Assembly: GCA_039105265.1 (NCBI GenBank)
Contig: JAPFFF010000013.1
Coordinates: forward strand, 3,162,001 to 3,226,000
Direction of reading: 5' to 3'
DNA from: Tritrichomonas musculus
Lineage: Eukaryota; Parabasalia; Tritrichomonadida; Tritrichomonadidae
DNA: 64,000 bases
The first letter of the stretch is position 1. Every line of letters begins with the position of its first letter. Under the pieces are notes generated by a model, which saw only the letters and a list, made by a program, of their open reading frames with translations, had not been told where the DNA came from and did not search any database. Position numbers and translations under genes: made by a program. Of this stretch, positions 1-10,607 are shown piece after piece.

Positions 1-105
1 TAGAAAGAAAAATTATTAAAAAAATTGATTTTTTTAAATTTTTTGAAAATATTTGATATTAAATTCCATTAAAAAAAATGTAAAAAAAAAATATCATAAA
101 TCAAA

Positions 106-1218
106 TTAAATTGTAAAAATATCATAACCATTCATGTCTATTTCTTCATTTTTCATAAGAATTTTGACAAATTTCAAATAACCATTTGATATGCTGCATG
201 AAAAGAAATGATTTATATTATAATCTTCTGGGAAAAAGACAAAATTATGAGAACATAAACAATCTTCTAGAAGATTATCATTATTATTATTAGTCATTAT
301 ATTATTTTGAATGTATTCAGCAATCTCATTATGATGACATTTTAAAGCAACGCTCAAACAGTTCAGACACTTGTCATTTATTATTGGCTCAACGTGGAGC
401 TCTTCGAGGAGATGGATCATTTCATAATTTCGACTGTAAATTGCACAATTCCACAAAAAAGGTTTCAATTCAACATTATTCATTCGCAAATAATTGAATA
501 TTTGAATTGAGCCACAAAATGCCGAATATTCAATAAGCGACGCACTATGCAAACGCAAAAATCCATTTGTCTCAAAAATTGACTTCTTGATTTTTGACGA
601 AAGTGGCAAATTTATTCTATTGACATATGATATGAAATCATCAATTGAATCTTCACGAATAAGCTTACAAATATAGTCCTCGTTTTCACCAATTCTTTGT
701 TTCTCTTTGAAGTTCTCAAAAATGTTCGGATCTCTCTGCAAAAGCATCCTTTTCAGTTGGTTTCGTCTTTGTTCGTCAAGAAATTTTTCAATCTGGATGA
801 AAAAGTAGGCATTGTAATAGAAACCACGCTGAAAGAGCAAATTAATTATATTTTCATTAATAAGAATCATATCATTTTCAATGAAAATCACAACGATTGG
901 CTTGCATGATTCAAACATGTCGAATAATTCTTCGTTGCAAAAAAATTGTTTGATTTTTTCTTTAAAAAATACGATTATTTTATCTATTTTATTAAAAAAA
1001 TCGGGATTTCGGTGGTGATGACTTGTAAAAACTGACATTAAACGTAGAAAAACACCTAATTCTTCTTTACTTTCTGATATTTTATTTTCTTCAATAAAAT
1101 TGGTTAATGATTCAAAATTATTCTGAATACCATCTTCATCATTTACATCGTCAATATATTGTAAAAGGATTGTATTAAGTTGCTTCATCAATTCAATATA
1201 TGTTTGAAATTCCATCAT
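106..1218 (-). CDS. DUF3447 (ankyrin-like) protein, copy 1
   Basis: The 370-residue protein has the trichomonad DUF3447 architecture. An N-terminal helical region contains the HHHRNPDFF-type block (about residues 65-80). The family block IGENEDYICKLIRED follows near residue 177. Ankyrin-like helices come next, including SLIEYSAFCGSIQIFNYL near 230 and a KCHHNEIAEYI block near 290. The same order and motifs recur in three other genes of this window, which supports a real gene. Tandem ATG codons mark the start. The protein stops just after the EEIDMNGYD segment, where relatives continue into ankyrin repeats, so it may be a short member or a 3'-truncated one; the last 105 bases of the window beyond it are A/T-rich filler. 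Function is unknown. Ankyrin-like solenoids usually bind proteins. The family assignment is confident, the role is not. Confidence 0.85.
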   Translation of the reverse strand: MMEFQTYIELMKQLNTILLQYIDDVNDEDGIQNNFESLTNFIEENKISESKEELGVFLRLMSVFTSHHHRNPDFFNKIDKIIVFFKEKIKQFFCNEELFDMFESCKPIVVIFIENDMILINENIINLLFQRGFYYNAYFFIQIEKFLDEQRRNQLKRMLLQRDPNIFENFKEKQRIGENEDYICKLIREDSIDDFISYVNRINLPLSSKIKKSIFETNGFLRLHSASLIEYSAFCGSIQIFNYLRMNNVELKPFLWNCAIYSRNYEMIHLLEELHVEPIINDKCLNCLSVALKCHHNEIAEYIQNNIMTNNNNDNLLEDCLCSHNFVFFPEDYNINHFFSCSISNGYLKFVKILMKNEEIDMNGYDIFTI

Positions 1219-1417
1219 AAAAATATTCGGACATGTGAAATAAAAAATTATTAAAAATTTTTTTAGAAAAACTATGACACCATTATCAATTTACAAAATT
1301 TTTCAAAATTTTTATTATTTTGTCAAAAAAAGTGAGACAATTCATGCATCATGATTACTAATTATTAAAGAATTATAAAGATGCCAAAATATTTTTTTTT
1401 ATTTAATTGATATAACA

Positions 1418-4400
1418 TTAATCAACAGTAGCTTCAACCTCATCCATGTTTGCTTCGTGTACCAGTTCTCTACCGAAAGTACTAACAGGTATAATAAAAT
1501 CAATAATTTGCGTTTGTCTCATGAACTTTATTGTGAAATTTCTCGCATTTCCATTTTCTCCTTTATTTTGCTTTACAGTGTTCTTAGAATCTTCGGCGTC
1601 GGAAGCATGGCTTGTTGATTCCGCCTCTTCTTTAACTTCATCAGGATGTTCCTTCTTATAATCAATTTCCATTTGATTCAATTTAGCCTTCACTTTTTTA
1701 TTTGAGAGTCCGAACAAGTACATTCCGACAATGCGCAAATTACTCTTACCATCGGCGGTTAAGGCCAATTTCCAGGCGGTTATAGGTGAATTTGCAACAA
1801 ACTTTTGACATTTATTATCATCATTTTCGTTACCGTTAGGAGTTGAGTTCACCTCATCAATGCTATCGTTTGCATTCAAAGAAGAATTTTCTTCATTTGA
1901 CATATTTTCTTCATTTTCATTTTGTTCGTTATCGTTATCGTTATCGGCGTTATCGTCAGCGTCATCGCTACTTTCGTCGTTTCTCTTCTTCATCTTTTCT
2001 ACCGAGAAGAGGAGTCTATCGTTCTCGTCAGCTTGGATTTCACAACGATACCAGTCCTTCTTTGAATCCCCGTATAACCGCTCACAAACGTAACCAACGG
2101 GACACACGCCGAATCTTGAATGATTACCGAGATATTTGCCAAACGAGACGATACGTAACGAGCTACTTGCAACGAGCTCGTATTGTGAAGAAAACTTTTT
2201 ACTCAAATTCTTCTCAATTTTCGCGTTGACGTAATCAACGACGGTTATAATTCTAGCAAGACGAGACCGTTTACGATAGATGAATTGAAAATCACCCAGT
2301 TTTTGAGGGCGGACGATTTTATTCCCTTTTTTCTTCTCTTTGTTTGCTGCCTTCTCAAATGATTTCAATAGTTTATCGTCAATGTGCGCTCTGAACGGAA
2401 AGTTCGGATCAACGATCCATGAGCTGACAACCGCCGTTCCATACTGGTGCACTGCGAATATCATCTTTGTGTCGTGCTCAGACGTCCACCAGGAAGGCAA
2501 GTGAGGATTCTTTGGCGCCTTTTTCACGAACTCGTCTGACAACTCGCAATAATTGTTGACGAATGTGTTGACGCCGTGCATGACTTTAATTGCACGACTG
2601 AAGCTGATTGCGTCTTTTGCCGTTATCCTTGATTTGAGAGGTTCCAAATCAGGGAAACCGTCAAAATTGATTGTGTCTGTTTCGGTTTTAACGGTTGAAG
2701 TAAGTAACTTTAAGTTTTCAATTGCGTTGCTGATTATTTCATCTGGAACATTTTGAAGGTCGGCGGTTTCTTTGACCTCTTTCATGTCAATTTTTCCGCT
2801 CGGCTTCTCCTTGATTCCGTAGTAACGGATTGAATTGAATAGCTTCGTCAGCTCGTGAGAATAGAGCGACTTTCTCGTGTGGATGCTGATGAACTTTTCT
2901 CGCCACTCTAAAGGAGGCATTGGGGCGAAGCTGCTTGGAGGAATGAGGCTGATATTGCTATCGTCAAATTGAGTTTCCAAAATTTCAATTAAACCGTAAA
3001 CCCTGTTTTCAATTTGAGGCGGTGATAACCGTTTTGAATTCATAAGAAGCATATCTTCATCGTCATATATTTTGTTGATGTTCTTCCAGCCGTATTTAAG
3101 GAGACCGACCATCAACGAGTACTCGCAGAAGGGATCTTCCCAGACTGGTTTAATCTCCGGCCATTTAAACTTTGAATTCCCTTGAATGAAATAAACGGCC
3201 CTTCTCAATCTTGCGAAGAAGGCAACGCGCGATATTATCTTATCGGCCTTGTCAATGACAGTCAATGTAATTTCGCCATATTTTTGAACAAGTTCGTCAA
3301 TGTTGTCGAATTCAATATCTTCGTCGTAGCTGTTGTTTTCATCTTCGCTTTGGTCGGATGTGTTACAGTGAAGAATCTTGTGAAGAATGGAGATTGATTC
3401 GATGTCTTCAGGATGCTTGATTGTCGATGCAATTCGAAGCACTTTTCGTTCTGCTGACGTGTTAGTAAATCCGTTATCAATAAGACTATGAACGATACGA
3501 AAACCGTTTTCTGTATCGTCCAAGTCATCTTCTTGATCAAGTCTATCTTTTCGGCATTTTCGTGTCTTTTCAGAAATGTCACTTTCGCGTAAATTATTCA
3601 AATCGCGGATCTTATTCAATCCGTATTGCTTGATGTTTGTCACTTTTTCGGGTATAACTTTTGACCAAAAAGCAGCGTTGTTTTCATCGGTTTGAAAAGT
3701 GGCTTTCGAAAAGGCTGAGCCATCACCAGAGGCATCCATTATGTGCGATCGTGAACAATTCTCTAAGATTTCATCAATGTCAGCAGTGACAAAATCGTCA
3801 GCTTTCGAATTATCGTCTTGGAAAATGCCATACGCGCCTTTTCGAAGGATCTTTTCAATCTCGTCAGGCTTCATTGGCTGTGCTTGTTTCATATTCCCAC
3901 CGTCGAGGACGACGTGATCCAATCCCAACTTTTTAGAAGCACGTTCAAACATCTCGTTTTCATAAGTTCCACGAGAAATCAAACGATAAACTTTCACCTT
4001 TGCTGTTTGACCTATACGATGACATCGTGCTTGAGCTTGAATGTCGTTTTGCGGGTTCCAATCACTGTCATATATGATGACTGTATCAGCAGAAGCAAGG
4101 TTGATTCCAACACCTCCTGCTTTCGTTGATAGAAGGAAGACGAAGTTGTCAGCATCACTGTTGAATCTTTCAATTGCATTCCTTCTATCGTTCTCATTTA
4201 AGGAGCCGTCAATTCTCTCGAATTGGTAATTATTTCGATTCAAATAGGACTCAATGATGTCCAATACACGAACCATTTGCGAGAAGATAAGAACTTTATG
4301 TCCATCTGCTTTTAACTTTGGTAAAAGCTTGCTTAAAAGAACCATTTTCCCACTCGATTCAATGAGTGCTTTATTTCGTACTTCGTCATTAGTCAACTTG

Positions 4401-6178
4401 TTTTCAGTGTCAGAATTCTTGATCTCATTAACGATGCCTTCTTCAGCACCTTTAATTAAGAACGGATGATTACAAACTTTCCTAAGTTGCATCATTAAAT
4501 TCTGAAGAGATGGAAGTGAACCAACCGTTATTTGCTGAAGAAGAGTTGGCGCATTTTGATGAATAAAAGCACGATAAAAAGTCTTTTGAATTCGCGTCAA
4601 TTCAACTTCAATGATTGTCTCTTCTTTCGGTGCGAGTGATTTTTCGACGTCGATTTTCTTTCTTCTCAATAAAAGTGGCTTAATTATTGATTGAACTTCT
4701 TGTACTTGGGAAGATTCACGCATGTTTCCATATTTGGCCATGAAACCGTCGATATCATTGAATTTTTCAGGAGACAAAAAGTGCAACAAAGACCATAATT
4801 CAGTCATTCCATTTTGTATCGGTGTACCTGTCAATAACGTGCAATGTTCAAAAGAAAGTTTCTGCATTATTTGGTATCTTTTGCCTTTATAGTTCTTCAA
4901 TTTATGACCTTCATCTGCGACCAAATAACGCCATTCAACGCTACTGAAAAAGTTGAATGATTTGCTTATTGTTTCATATGTCGTGATGACTACATCAACG
5001 CCAATTCGATTGGGCAATAAGTTTCCTAAATCGTCTTTTACATTGAATTCAGAGGACTCAATAATTTGACGACTCATCGTTGAGCCATGAAAAATGATTG
5101 TATTGAAGTCGCTCCAGCTTTCGAATTCATTCTTCCAATGAGGCAGAGTAGACAAAGGTGCGACAATTAAGAAGGGGCCGTTTATATTTTGACTATTTTT
5201 AAGGTCATTTAAAGTTGTGACAATTTGGACGGTTTTGCCAAGCCCCATTTCATCGGCCAGTATTGAGTTCCTTCGATTATACCAGCAATAACGGAGCCAA
5301 TTAAGTCCTTCCAATTGATAGTCACGAAGGACGAAATTCGTTTTGGATACGGGCGGTTCTTTAATAGGTTTAAATAGCTCAGGTGGTGGTCTTGTCCATC
5401 TCGAAGGGATCTTCTTTGGACTACTATGTTTCCTCCTTTCAAAGTAGGCGTCAATTGCCGGCTTGTTTTTGATGAAACTTTCTTCTTCCCAGGTTGCTTC
5501 TTCGTATTCCAATTCCTTCCATTTTACAAGGAATGTTCGCTTGCCATTAACAATTCTATCGTCAATAACTCGATCTACTTCAAACCATTGTGGATTGACA
5601 AATGTCTCATCAAATGTAAGCAACGTCGTCTGTAATGATGGAATCGATTGTGAATGCGTTAATGGATTTTTGTGAACTTTATTTTTATACCTTTTTAAAC
5701 AGTTTTCTCCACCTGCTGTAATAACAAGATCCATCTCTGTCATCCATTTACAATGTTTGTACGATTTGTTGGCAAATTTGGCAAAATATAAGGTCTCCGC
5801 CTGATCATCTTCATTTTGGAGATCTGTAATGGGATTATATGTATCTTTTTCACCAAGAATTTGTTGGACTGTTTCAATATCTTCAGCATTATCTTCTCCA
5901 ATAGAATTATCAATCATATCAATTTCAGGATCTATATCAATATTATCAGACGAATCTTCATCTAATTGAATTTCTGAATCTTCGTCCGATTGCGAAGTTT
6001 CTGTTTCATTGAATGATAATGGCTCTTCTTCAACTGATGAATTTGTGTTATGATCAGATATATCGATAATTGTATCCATGCTTTTAGAAGCATTTTGCTT
6101 AGCAGCTGAGCGTGAAACCATTGTTGTCGGTGTAACAAAATTTGGATCAGATGAATAATCTTCACTTTCTGATTCCAT
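1418..6178 (-). CDS. CHD-type SNF2 chromatin remodeller
   Basis: This is a nuclear ATP-dependent nucleosome remodeller of the CHD family. An acidic N-terminus is followed by a chromodomain near residues 125-155 (ending KWMTEMDLV) and a second near 195-245 (TFLVKWKELEYEEATWEEE). The SNF2 ATPase has Walker A DEMGLGKT near residue 311 and the DEGH box near 421. The helicase C-lobe carries DSDWNPQNDIQAQARCHRIG near 700. The C-terminal part contains EDPFCEYSLMVGLLKYGW and WWTSEHDTKMIFAVHQYG blocks, which resemble the SANT/SLIDE-like repeats of CHD6-9 proteins, then an acidic low-complexity tract and a basic tail. The open frame continues 12 codons further up to 6214 but begins with TTG; the first ATG (MESESEDYSS) is at 6178, giving 1,586 residues. 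All helicase motifs I checked are intact. CHD family is certain; the class-III subfamily is tentative. Confidence 0.95.
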   Translation of the reverse strand: MESESEDYSSDPNFVTPTTMVSRSAAKQNASKSMDTIIDISDHNTNSSVEEEPLSFNETETSQSDEDSEIQLDEDSSDNIDIDPEIDMIDNSIGEDNAEDIETVQQILGEKDTYNPITDLQNEDDQAETLYFAKFANKSYKHCKWMTEMDLVITAGGENCLKRYKNKVHKNPLTHSQSIPSLQTTLLTFDETFVNPQWFEVDRVIDDRIVNGKRTFLVKWKELEYEEATWEEESFIKNKPAIDAYFERRKHSSPKKIPSRWTRPPPELFKPIKEPPVSKTNFVLRDYQLEGLNWLRYCWYNRRNSILADEMGLGKTVQIVTTLNDLKNSQNINGPFLIVAPLSTLPHWKNEFESWSDFNTIIFHGSTMSRQIIESSEFNVKDDLGNLLPNRIGVDVVITTYETISKSFNFFSSVEWRYLVADEGHKLKNYKGKRYQIMQKLSFEHCTLLTGTPIQNGMTELWSLLHFLSPEKFNDIDGFMAKYGNMRESSQVQEVQSIIKPLLLRRKKIDVEKSLAPKEETIIEVELTRIQKTFYRAFIHQNAPTLLQQITVGSLPSLQNLMMQLRKVCNHPFLIKGAEEGIVNEIKNSDTENKLTNDEVRNKALIESSGKMVLLSKLLPKLKADGHKVLIFSQMVRVLDIIESYLNRNNYQFERIDGSLNENDRRNAIERFNSDADNFVFLLSTKAGGVGINLASADTVIIYDSDWNPQNDIQAQARCHRIGQTAKVKVYRLISRGTYENEMFERASKKLGLDHVVLDGGNMKQAQPMKPDEIEKILRKGAYGIFQDDNSKADDFVTADIDEILENCSRSHIMDASGDGSAFSKATFQTDENNAAFWSKVIPEKVTNIKQYGLNKIRDLNNLRESDISEKTRKCRKDRLDQEDDLDDTENGFRIVHSLIDNGFTNTSAERKVLRIASTIKHPEDIESISILHKILHCNTSDQSEDENNSYDEDIEFDNIDELVQKYGEITLTVIDKADKIISRVAFFARLRRAVYFIQGNSKFKWPEIKPVWEDPFCEYSLMVGLLKYGWKNINKIYDDEDMLLMNSKRLSPPQIENRVYGLIEILETQFDDSNISLIPPSSFAPMPPLEWREKFISIHTRKSLYSHELTKLFNSIRYYGIKEKPSGKIDMKEVKETADLQNVPDEIISNAIENLKLLTSTVKTETDTINFDGFPDLEPLKSRITAKDAISFSRAIKVMHGVNTFVNNYCELSDEFVKKAPKNPHLPSWWTSEHDTKMIFAVHQYGTAVVSSWIVDPNFPFRAHIDDKLLKSFEKAANKEKKKGNKIVRPQKLGDFQFIYRKRSRLARIITVVDYVNAKIEKNLSKKFSSQYELVASSSLRIVSFGKYLGNHSRFGVCPVGYVCERLYGDSKKDWYRCEIQADENDRLLFSVEKMKKRNDESSDDADDNADNDNDNEQNENEENMSNEENSSLNANDSIDEVNSTPNGNENDDNKCQKFVANSPITAWKLALTADGKSNLRIVGMYLFGLSNKKVKAKLNQMEIDYKKEHPDEVKEEAESTSHASDAEDSKNTVKQNKGENGNARNFTIKFMRQTQIIDFIIPVSTFGRELVHEANMDEVEATVD

Positions 6179-6596
6179 TAAAGAAGCTTTTTTTTTTAAA
6201 CTTTTTTTGTTCAAAAATAATAATTAATAAATATCTCAATATATATTTTATAATTTATATATTATAATTATTTTTTTGAATTATCTATACTTTTTATAAA
6301 TATAAATAAATAAATAATGATATTTTATTATGAAAATCAAAAAATATTTTAAAAAATTAAGATTTTATATTAACCATAGAATTCAATGGCCAAGCCTTGA
6401 ATTCTTTTTTAATAAAAAAACTTTTTCTGCATATCTATTAATTAATTTATATTTTAAGTATCTATTTAAATATGAATTGTTTTATAATTTTTTTGGAAAG
6501 AAATGACTTTATGTAATAAATTACAATTTAAAATATTCTTAAACTTGATAATAAAAAAATTATAAAAGGATTGGTTTATTAGATAAAGATCAATCA
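6179..6596. other. intergenic, with a 9-bp stem-loop
   Basis: A/T-rich spacer between two minus-strand genes. The only structure I see is AGAATTCAA at 6378-6386 pairing with TTGAATTCT at 6397-6405 around a 10-base loop that contains TGGCCAAGCC. A T-run follows on the plus strand. Its role is unknown. Confidence 0.4.
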
Positions 6597-7157
6597 TTAC
6601 CATAATATTGGCATAGCATCGGTACAAGGCGCTTCTGGCGGCTGATATTGGTGAAATTGTGAAAAATTTATTTCTTTTTTTACAAAATTTTCTTCGTTTT
6701 GATTGTAAAACTTATGAGCTTGTTTTTTATATAGTTTCAAATTACCTTCAACTTTTAAGTTTTTGATATCACTCAAACGATTATATTCGTTTTTTATGAA
6801 ATCATTTGATAGAATTTTCAATTTCCTTTCAAAGAGCTGATCCATAGAAAGTCTTATCCATTTATGGTCAATTATATTTCTTTGATCTTTTTGATTTTTA
6901 ATTATCAGTATTACTTCATCATTTCTAATCCCAATACTTTTTAGTGTTGATTCTCCACTAACAATAGTTCCATGGTAAACATATGAATAATTATTGTTTT
7001 TACAAACAATTTTTACCAAATTGAAAATTTGGATGCTATCATTAACAATAATTGTCTTCCAAAAGCAGCAAGGATCGCACAAATATATTTTAAGCTGGCT
7101 GACTTTATCATTTTCTTCCGTGCTGAAATCATCATCAATGCTTTGCTGTTCAATCAT
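6597..7157 (-). CDS. small protein with possible ubiquitin-like domain
   Basis: This is a 186-residue protein if translation starts at the first ATG (MIEQQSIDDDF) at 7157; the open frame upstream begins with TTG. Residues about 20-90 (LKIYLCDPCCFWKTIIVNDS to VILIIKNQ) follow the beta-beta-alpha-beta rhythm of a ubiquitin-like fold, with YHGTIVSGESTLKSIGIRND matching the usual turn of the form G..L....TL...GI...D. A helical basic segment follows, then the tail PPEAPCTDAMPILW. There is no C-terminal diglycine, so it would be a ubiquitin-fold domain protein and not a modifier. The fold is an inference from pattern. Function is not assigned. Confidence 0.55.
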   Translation of the reverse strand: MIEQQSIDDDFSTEENDKVSQLKIYLCDPCCFWKTIIVNDSIQIFNLVKIVCKNNNYSYVYHGTIVSGESTLKSIGIRNDEVILIIKNQKDQRNIIDHKWIRLSMDQLFERKLKILSNDFIKNEYNRLSDIKNLKVEGNLKLYKKQAHKFYNQNEENFVKKEINFSQFHQYQPPEAPCTDAMPILW

Positions 7158-7839
7158 CAAAATGATTAAATCATTAATTATTGGAAAATTTTTATTGGAA
7201 AATTTTTTTTTCAATTGAAAAATTAAAACTGATCAATTTTTCTCTCAATTTTTTGAAAATATCTCAACATTATATATACTATAGAATGACATAAGTTTGA
7301 TTAGAACTCACACTTAAACGCCCTGGAAAAGTGGAATTTTCCATTAAAAATACGTTTTTAGTTTTGTTACTTAACTGCTTTATCTCCCATTATTCCACTA
7401 GTGGAATAATAAAAATTGAAAAATTTTCAATTTTTTTTTTTTTTTTTATTTTTTCGGTTATGAATTTTCCAATTTTTTTTTTTTTTCAGAGAATAATGCT
7501 CATATAAATCAATCATTATTTTCGTTTTTATTAAATTACTGTTTATTTGTCTTATTTTGAACTTCAATTTCACTGACCCAATTGTTAATTTCAAGAACAG
7601 ATTTTTTTATATTAAAGAAACAAAAGCAAGGATTATTCACATGTTTATTACAGTTTCTTATGTAGTTTTATTAATTTTCTTTATTGTATGCTATTTTTGT
7701 ATCATTCAAATTGTATGAATCATATTGCAAGCTATTTTTTCTTCTATATAAATGATTTCTTTGAAAATCAATTTATCCAGAAGAATTTTGTTTTAATGGA
7801 GCAAAAAAGAATTGAACTCTTCAAACAGAAGATTTTGCA
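7158..7839. other. A/T-rich intergenic region with palindrome
   Basis: This region separates the minus-strand gene ending upstream from the plus-strand relic downstream. A perfect 22-bp palindrome, ATTATTCCACTAGTGGAATA plus AT, lies at 7389-7410. A related half site (AAGTGGAATTTTCC) sits near 7329-7342. Long homopolymer T runs follow at about 7431-7447 and 7470-7488. No gene is visible. Confidence 0.4.
7389..7410. repeat. perfect 22-bp palindrome
   Basis: The sequence from 7389 to 7410 equals its own reverse complement and is centred on CTAG. It lies in non-coding DNA about 450 bp upstream of the next open frame. It could be a protein-binding dyad or a transposon footprint; nothing decides between these. 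Confidence 0.5.
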
Positions 7840-8463
7840 ATGATGATAACTTTTTCTAGATTGTATGGAATTACAAACAATGGCAAATGTTATATAAAGC
7901 CTTCAAAAAGAGGATTATTTAATTCAACAATGAAATACATTTTTGGCAATAATTATGAAAAAGATAGAATTATTATTCTATGTAAGAAACTTGAAAATTT
8001 CCCAGTCCTTGTAATTACATCAGATAAAATCCTGAATAAAACATTAAGTTACTTTTCAAAAGAAAGAAAATTCACATTTTTTGATAAAAAATTTAACATT
8101 AAAAATAAAGTTTATTTCCAAAATGACAATAAGAAAGATTTATCAAGTGAAGGACAACAATTGCTAGATTCATATGGAAAATGTGTGAAAGAAAAAAGTA
8201 TCAAAAATTGTGAAGTTGAATGGGACACATTCACTCAATTTAACTGGCCAAATATTTATTCAGACAATTTCATTGACATCCCTGGATTTGAGAGATATTA
8301 AATCAATGTTGATTCAGAAATGACAATTCAACCATCATTCATAACAGCTGATGGACAAAAATGGTCAGGAACACATTTTATTGTTGGTGGTGGCTTGAAG
8401 ACAGAAAAGATGTCGGATTACTGGTTGAAACAATTGTCATGCAAAATGTTCCTAATTTATTGA
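7840..8463 (+). pseudogene. unrecognised gene, interrupted by an in-frame stop
   Basis: An ATG-started frame encodes 153 residues (MMITFSRLYGITNNGKCYIK onward) and stops at 8299-8301. The same frame then continues open for 53 more codons with ordinary-looking protein (ending SDYWLKQLSCKMFLIY) to a second stop at 8461-8463. This suggests one gene of about 206 codons broken by a single stop, with the 3' part possibly longer once. I do not recognise the family. The composition is lysine- and asparagine-rich like neighbouring trichomonad genes, and no transmembrane segment or signal peptide stands out. An alternative is a genuine 153-residue protein with a long 3' UTR. Confidence 0.45.
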
Positions 8464-8556
8464 AAAATACTATTCCCAATTATATAATGTTTTAGGATAT
8501 GATTAAGATATAAAATATCGATTATTATGGCTTAACAGAGTAATTTTTTTATTTCG

Positions 8557-8871
8557 ATGTTTTTACATCAAACGGAACAAATATTTCAAATGCATGGCAC
8601 TTTTGGTAAACTTTCTTCCAATAATGATAAAATGATAAATATTCACTCCTTAGGTAGTGATTTAACGGATTATGATAAACATTGCTACATTAATGGAAAA
8701 ATACCTAAAAGAAAATCTGCTTTCCCATTTGTTTATAAAAATCTCCCAAGTGTTTATGATACTGCATCTCCCAAATGTTATCGCTGCCATAAACATGTTC
8801 GGAAACACAAAAATATGTTCATTTGTTTATTATGTCTTTTGTTAAAGCTCATTCCACAAGATTCTTCATAA
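8557..8871 (+). other. open frame of uncertain status
   Basis: A 104-codon ATG frame (MFLHQTEQIFQMHGTFGKLS onward) follows the preceding relic. Its first 75 codons look protein-like, for example INGKIPKRKSAFPFVYKNLP. The last 30 codons run antisense to the Sel1-repeat relic and are probably not coding. It may be another fragment of the broken upstream gene or a chance frame. Confidence 0.25.
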
Positions 8872-10151
8872 TATTCTCTAGCCTTATCCAAATCTTTTTC
8901 AACAGAAAATCCATTTAAATACAAAAATCCTAAATAATTAATCGAATTTGAATCACCAAGACGCATACCTAAATCAAAATAATACTTGGCTTTAATATAA
9001 TCTTTTTTTACGTCTATTCCATCGAAATATATTAATTCAAGACCAAAAAGTGCTTGAGGATTATTTAACTTGGCTGATATTTCATAATAACTTAAAGCTT
9101 TAGAAATTTTTTTTCAACTCCTTCTCCTAGCATGTATCGATTTCCTAGGCAAAAGAATCATACGAAGAAATCTTTATGCTAAAAAATTTGGAGATATTTG
9201 TTAGTTCATAATAATCATTTAAATTTATAATAATTGAAGTGTCAGATTTTATAAATTCATAAAAAAACTCTATTGCTCTCAAATAATCCTTTTCAACGCC
9301 CAAACCTTTTAAATAAAGAGATCACCAATTTTCAAAAGAGCTTTTGAATCATTTAACTGTGCAGATAATTCATAATATTCTTTTGCCTTTAAATAATTTT
9401 GATCAACACCGTTTCCATTAAAATAAAGATCACCAATGTTTAAAAAAGATCTGGAACTATTTAACTTAGAAGCGCATTCAAAATATTCTTTAGCTTTAGC
9501 TTAATCCTTTTCAACACCTCTTCCTTTACAATAAAGATTTCCTAGCATTATAAATGCGCTACAATTATTTTCTTTGGCAGATAATTCAAAGTAATATTTA
9601 GATTTCTCATAATCTGGATTAAAATAAACACTGTAGTAGAAAATCTTTCCCAAATTGTAGTAAAAGCTTGAATTGTTCTTTTCATTTCTTAGAAAATATG
9701 TTTTGTGGAAATTATGGATAAATTTTAGATACTTTAGCAAAAACCTTTTTTATTTGTTTAAAAAAAAATGTTTTCAGTTAAATATTGTGTTATATTAACT
9801 ATTTTTTCATCTGTTATCTCTTGATATAAATATTTCTCAAGATAATTAAATGAATTGATTTCTTTCATGAGAATTTCTTCAATCTGTTTAATTGATAACT
9901 TTTTATTTGGGTTATATTTAACACATGATTTATATATATATTGATAATTAGAAGAAGCACTTTCCAAAGTTGGAATACATTCTTTTTGATTTTTTTAAAC
10001 ATATTTTTCTTTTCAAAAACAAAATAGACAATTGCACCAAATGAATATCTGATGAAAAAGAAATTAATGAGCATTCTCCCATATTTTGTTCTGGAGAACT
10101 ATAAATTGGTGAAGCAAAATCCATTGTCAATTCAATGTGAATGCTTGACAT
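8775..10151 (-). pseudogene. decayed protein kinase with Sel1-like repeats
   Basis: Read on the minus strand, the fragments fall in the order of a trichomonad kinase-Sel1 protein. From 10151 comes the activation-segment end FASPIYSSPEQ and SFSSDI. In another frame near 10050 is RYSFGAIVYFVFEKKNMF (kinase subdomain IX). From 9967 comes CVKYNPNKKLSIKQIEEIL (subdomain XI). Then several Sel1-like units follow, such as AFIMLGNLYCKGRGVEKD near 9510 and INYLGFLYLNGFSVEKDLDK near 8930. The N-lobe and catalytic loop are missing; the intact double-RING gene starts 19 bp away on the other strand. Several frame changes and stops separate the pieces. Sel1 repeats are alpha-solenoid scaffolds. This copy is dead. 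Confidence 0.8.
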
Positions 10152-10169
10152 CCTCTGATTACTTTTTCA

Positions 10170-10607
10170 ATGGGAAATGGTCAATTTAAAGGTGAAACTA
10201 ATGATTATGCAAGAGTGAACAATTCGATCATCTTAGCCAAAAAGTACGTGGATTTAAATAGTAGCTCCCTTTGCCTCAAGTGCCATGCAAAGCCTCACAA
10301 CTGCTTCATACAGCAGTGCGGCCACAACTTCTACTGCAAGAAATGTGCCGAATTGGCTCTGAAAAATAAAGAAAATTGCCCTGTTTGCAGATTCCCAATT
10401 GAAAATGTGTCAATCGGATTCGACGCAAGCAGCGACGATACATGCATCATTTGCATGGCAAATAAACAAAATTGTATAATTTTGCCTTGTTCTCATATGA
10501 AAGTTTGCGCTTCTTGCTTAGATTGTTGGTTTAAAAATAACAAGTGCTGCCTCATCTGCAGGACAGAGCCATGCTTCTACAAAAAACTTATAAATAATGA
10601 AATCTAA
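10170..10607 (+). CDS. double RING-finger protein
   Basis: A 145-residue protein is made almost entirely of two C3HC4 RING fingers. RING 1 spans about residues 35-75 (CLKC, then CGHNFYCKKC, then CPVC). RING 2 spans about 92-132 (CIIC, then CSHMKVCASC, then CLIC). All eight zinc ligands can be placed in each. RINGs recruit E2 enzymes, so it is a likely ubiquitin E3 ligase or a partner of one; no substrate domain is present. The N-terminus MGNGQFK has Gly2 but lacks Ser/Thr at position 6, so myristoylation is only weakly suggested. The start is the ATG at 10170, 19 bp from the end of the kinase-Sel1 relic on the other strand. Confidence 0.88.
   Translation: MGNGQFKGETNDYARVNNSIILAKKYVDLNSSSLCLKCHAKPHNCFIQQCGHNFYCKKCAELALKNKENCPVCRFPIENVSIGFDASSDDTCIICMANKQNCIILPCSHMKVCASCLDCWFKNNKCCLICRTEPCFYKKLINNEI

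Noticed and set aside
1843-2229. 128-codon plus-strand Arg/Tyr-rich frame
   Set aside because: It is antisense to the acidic, low-complexity part of the CHD gene and has no independent support.
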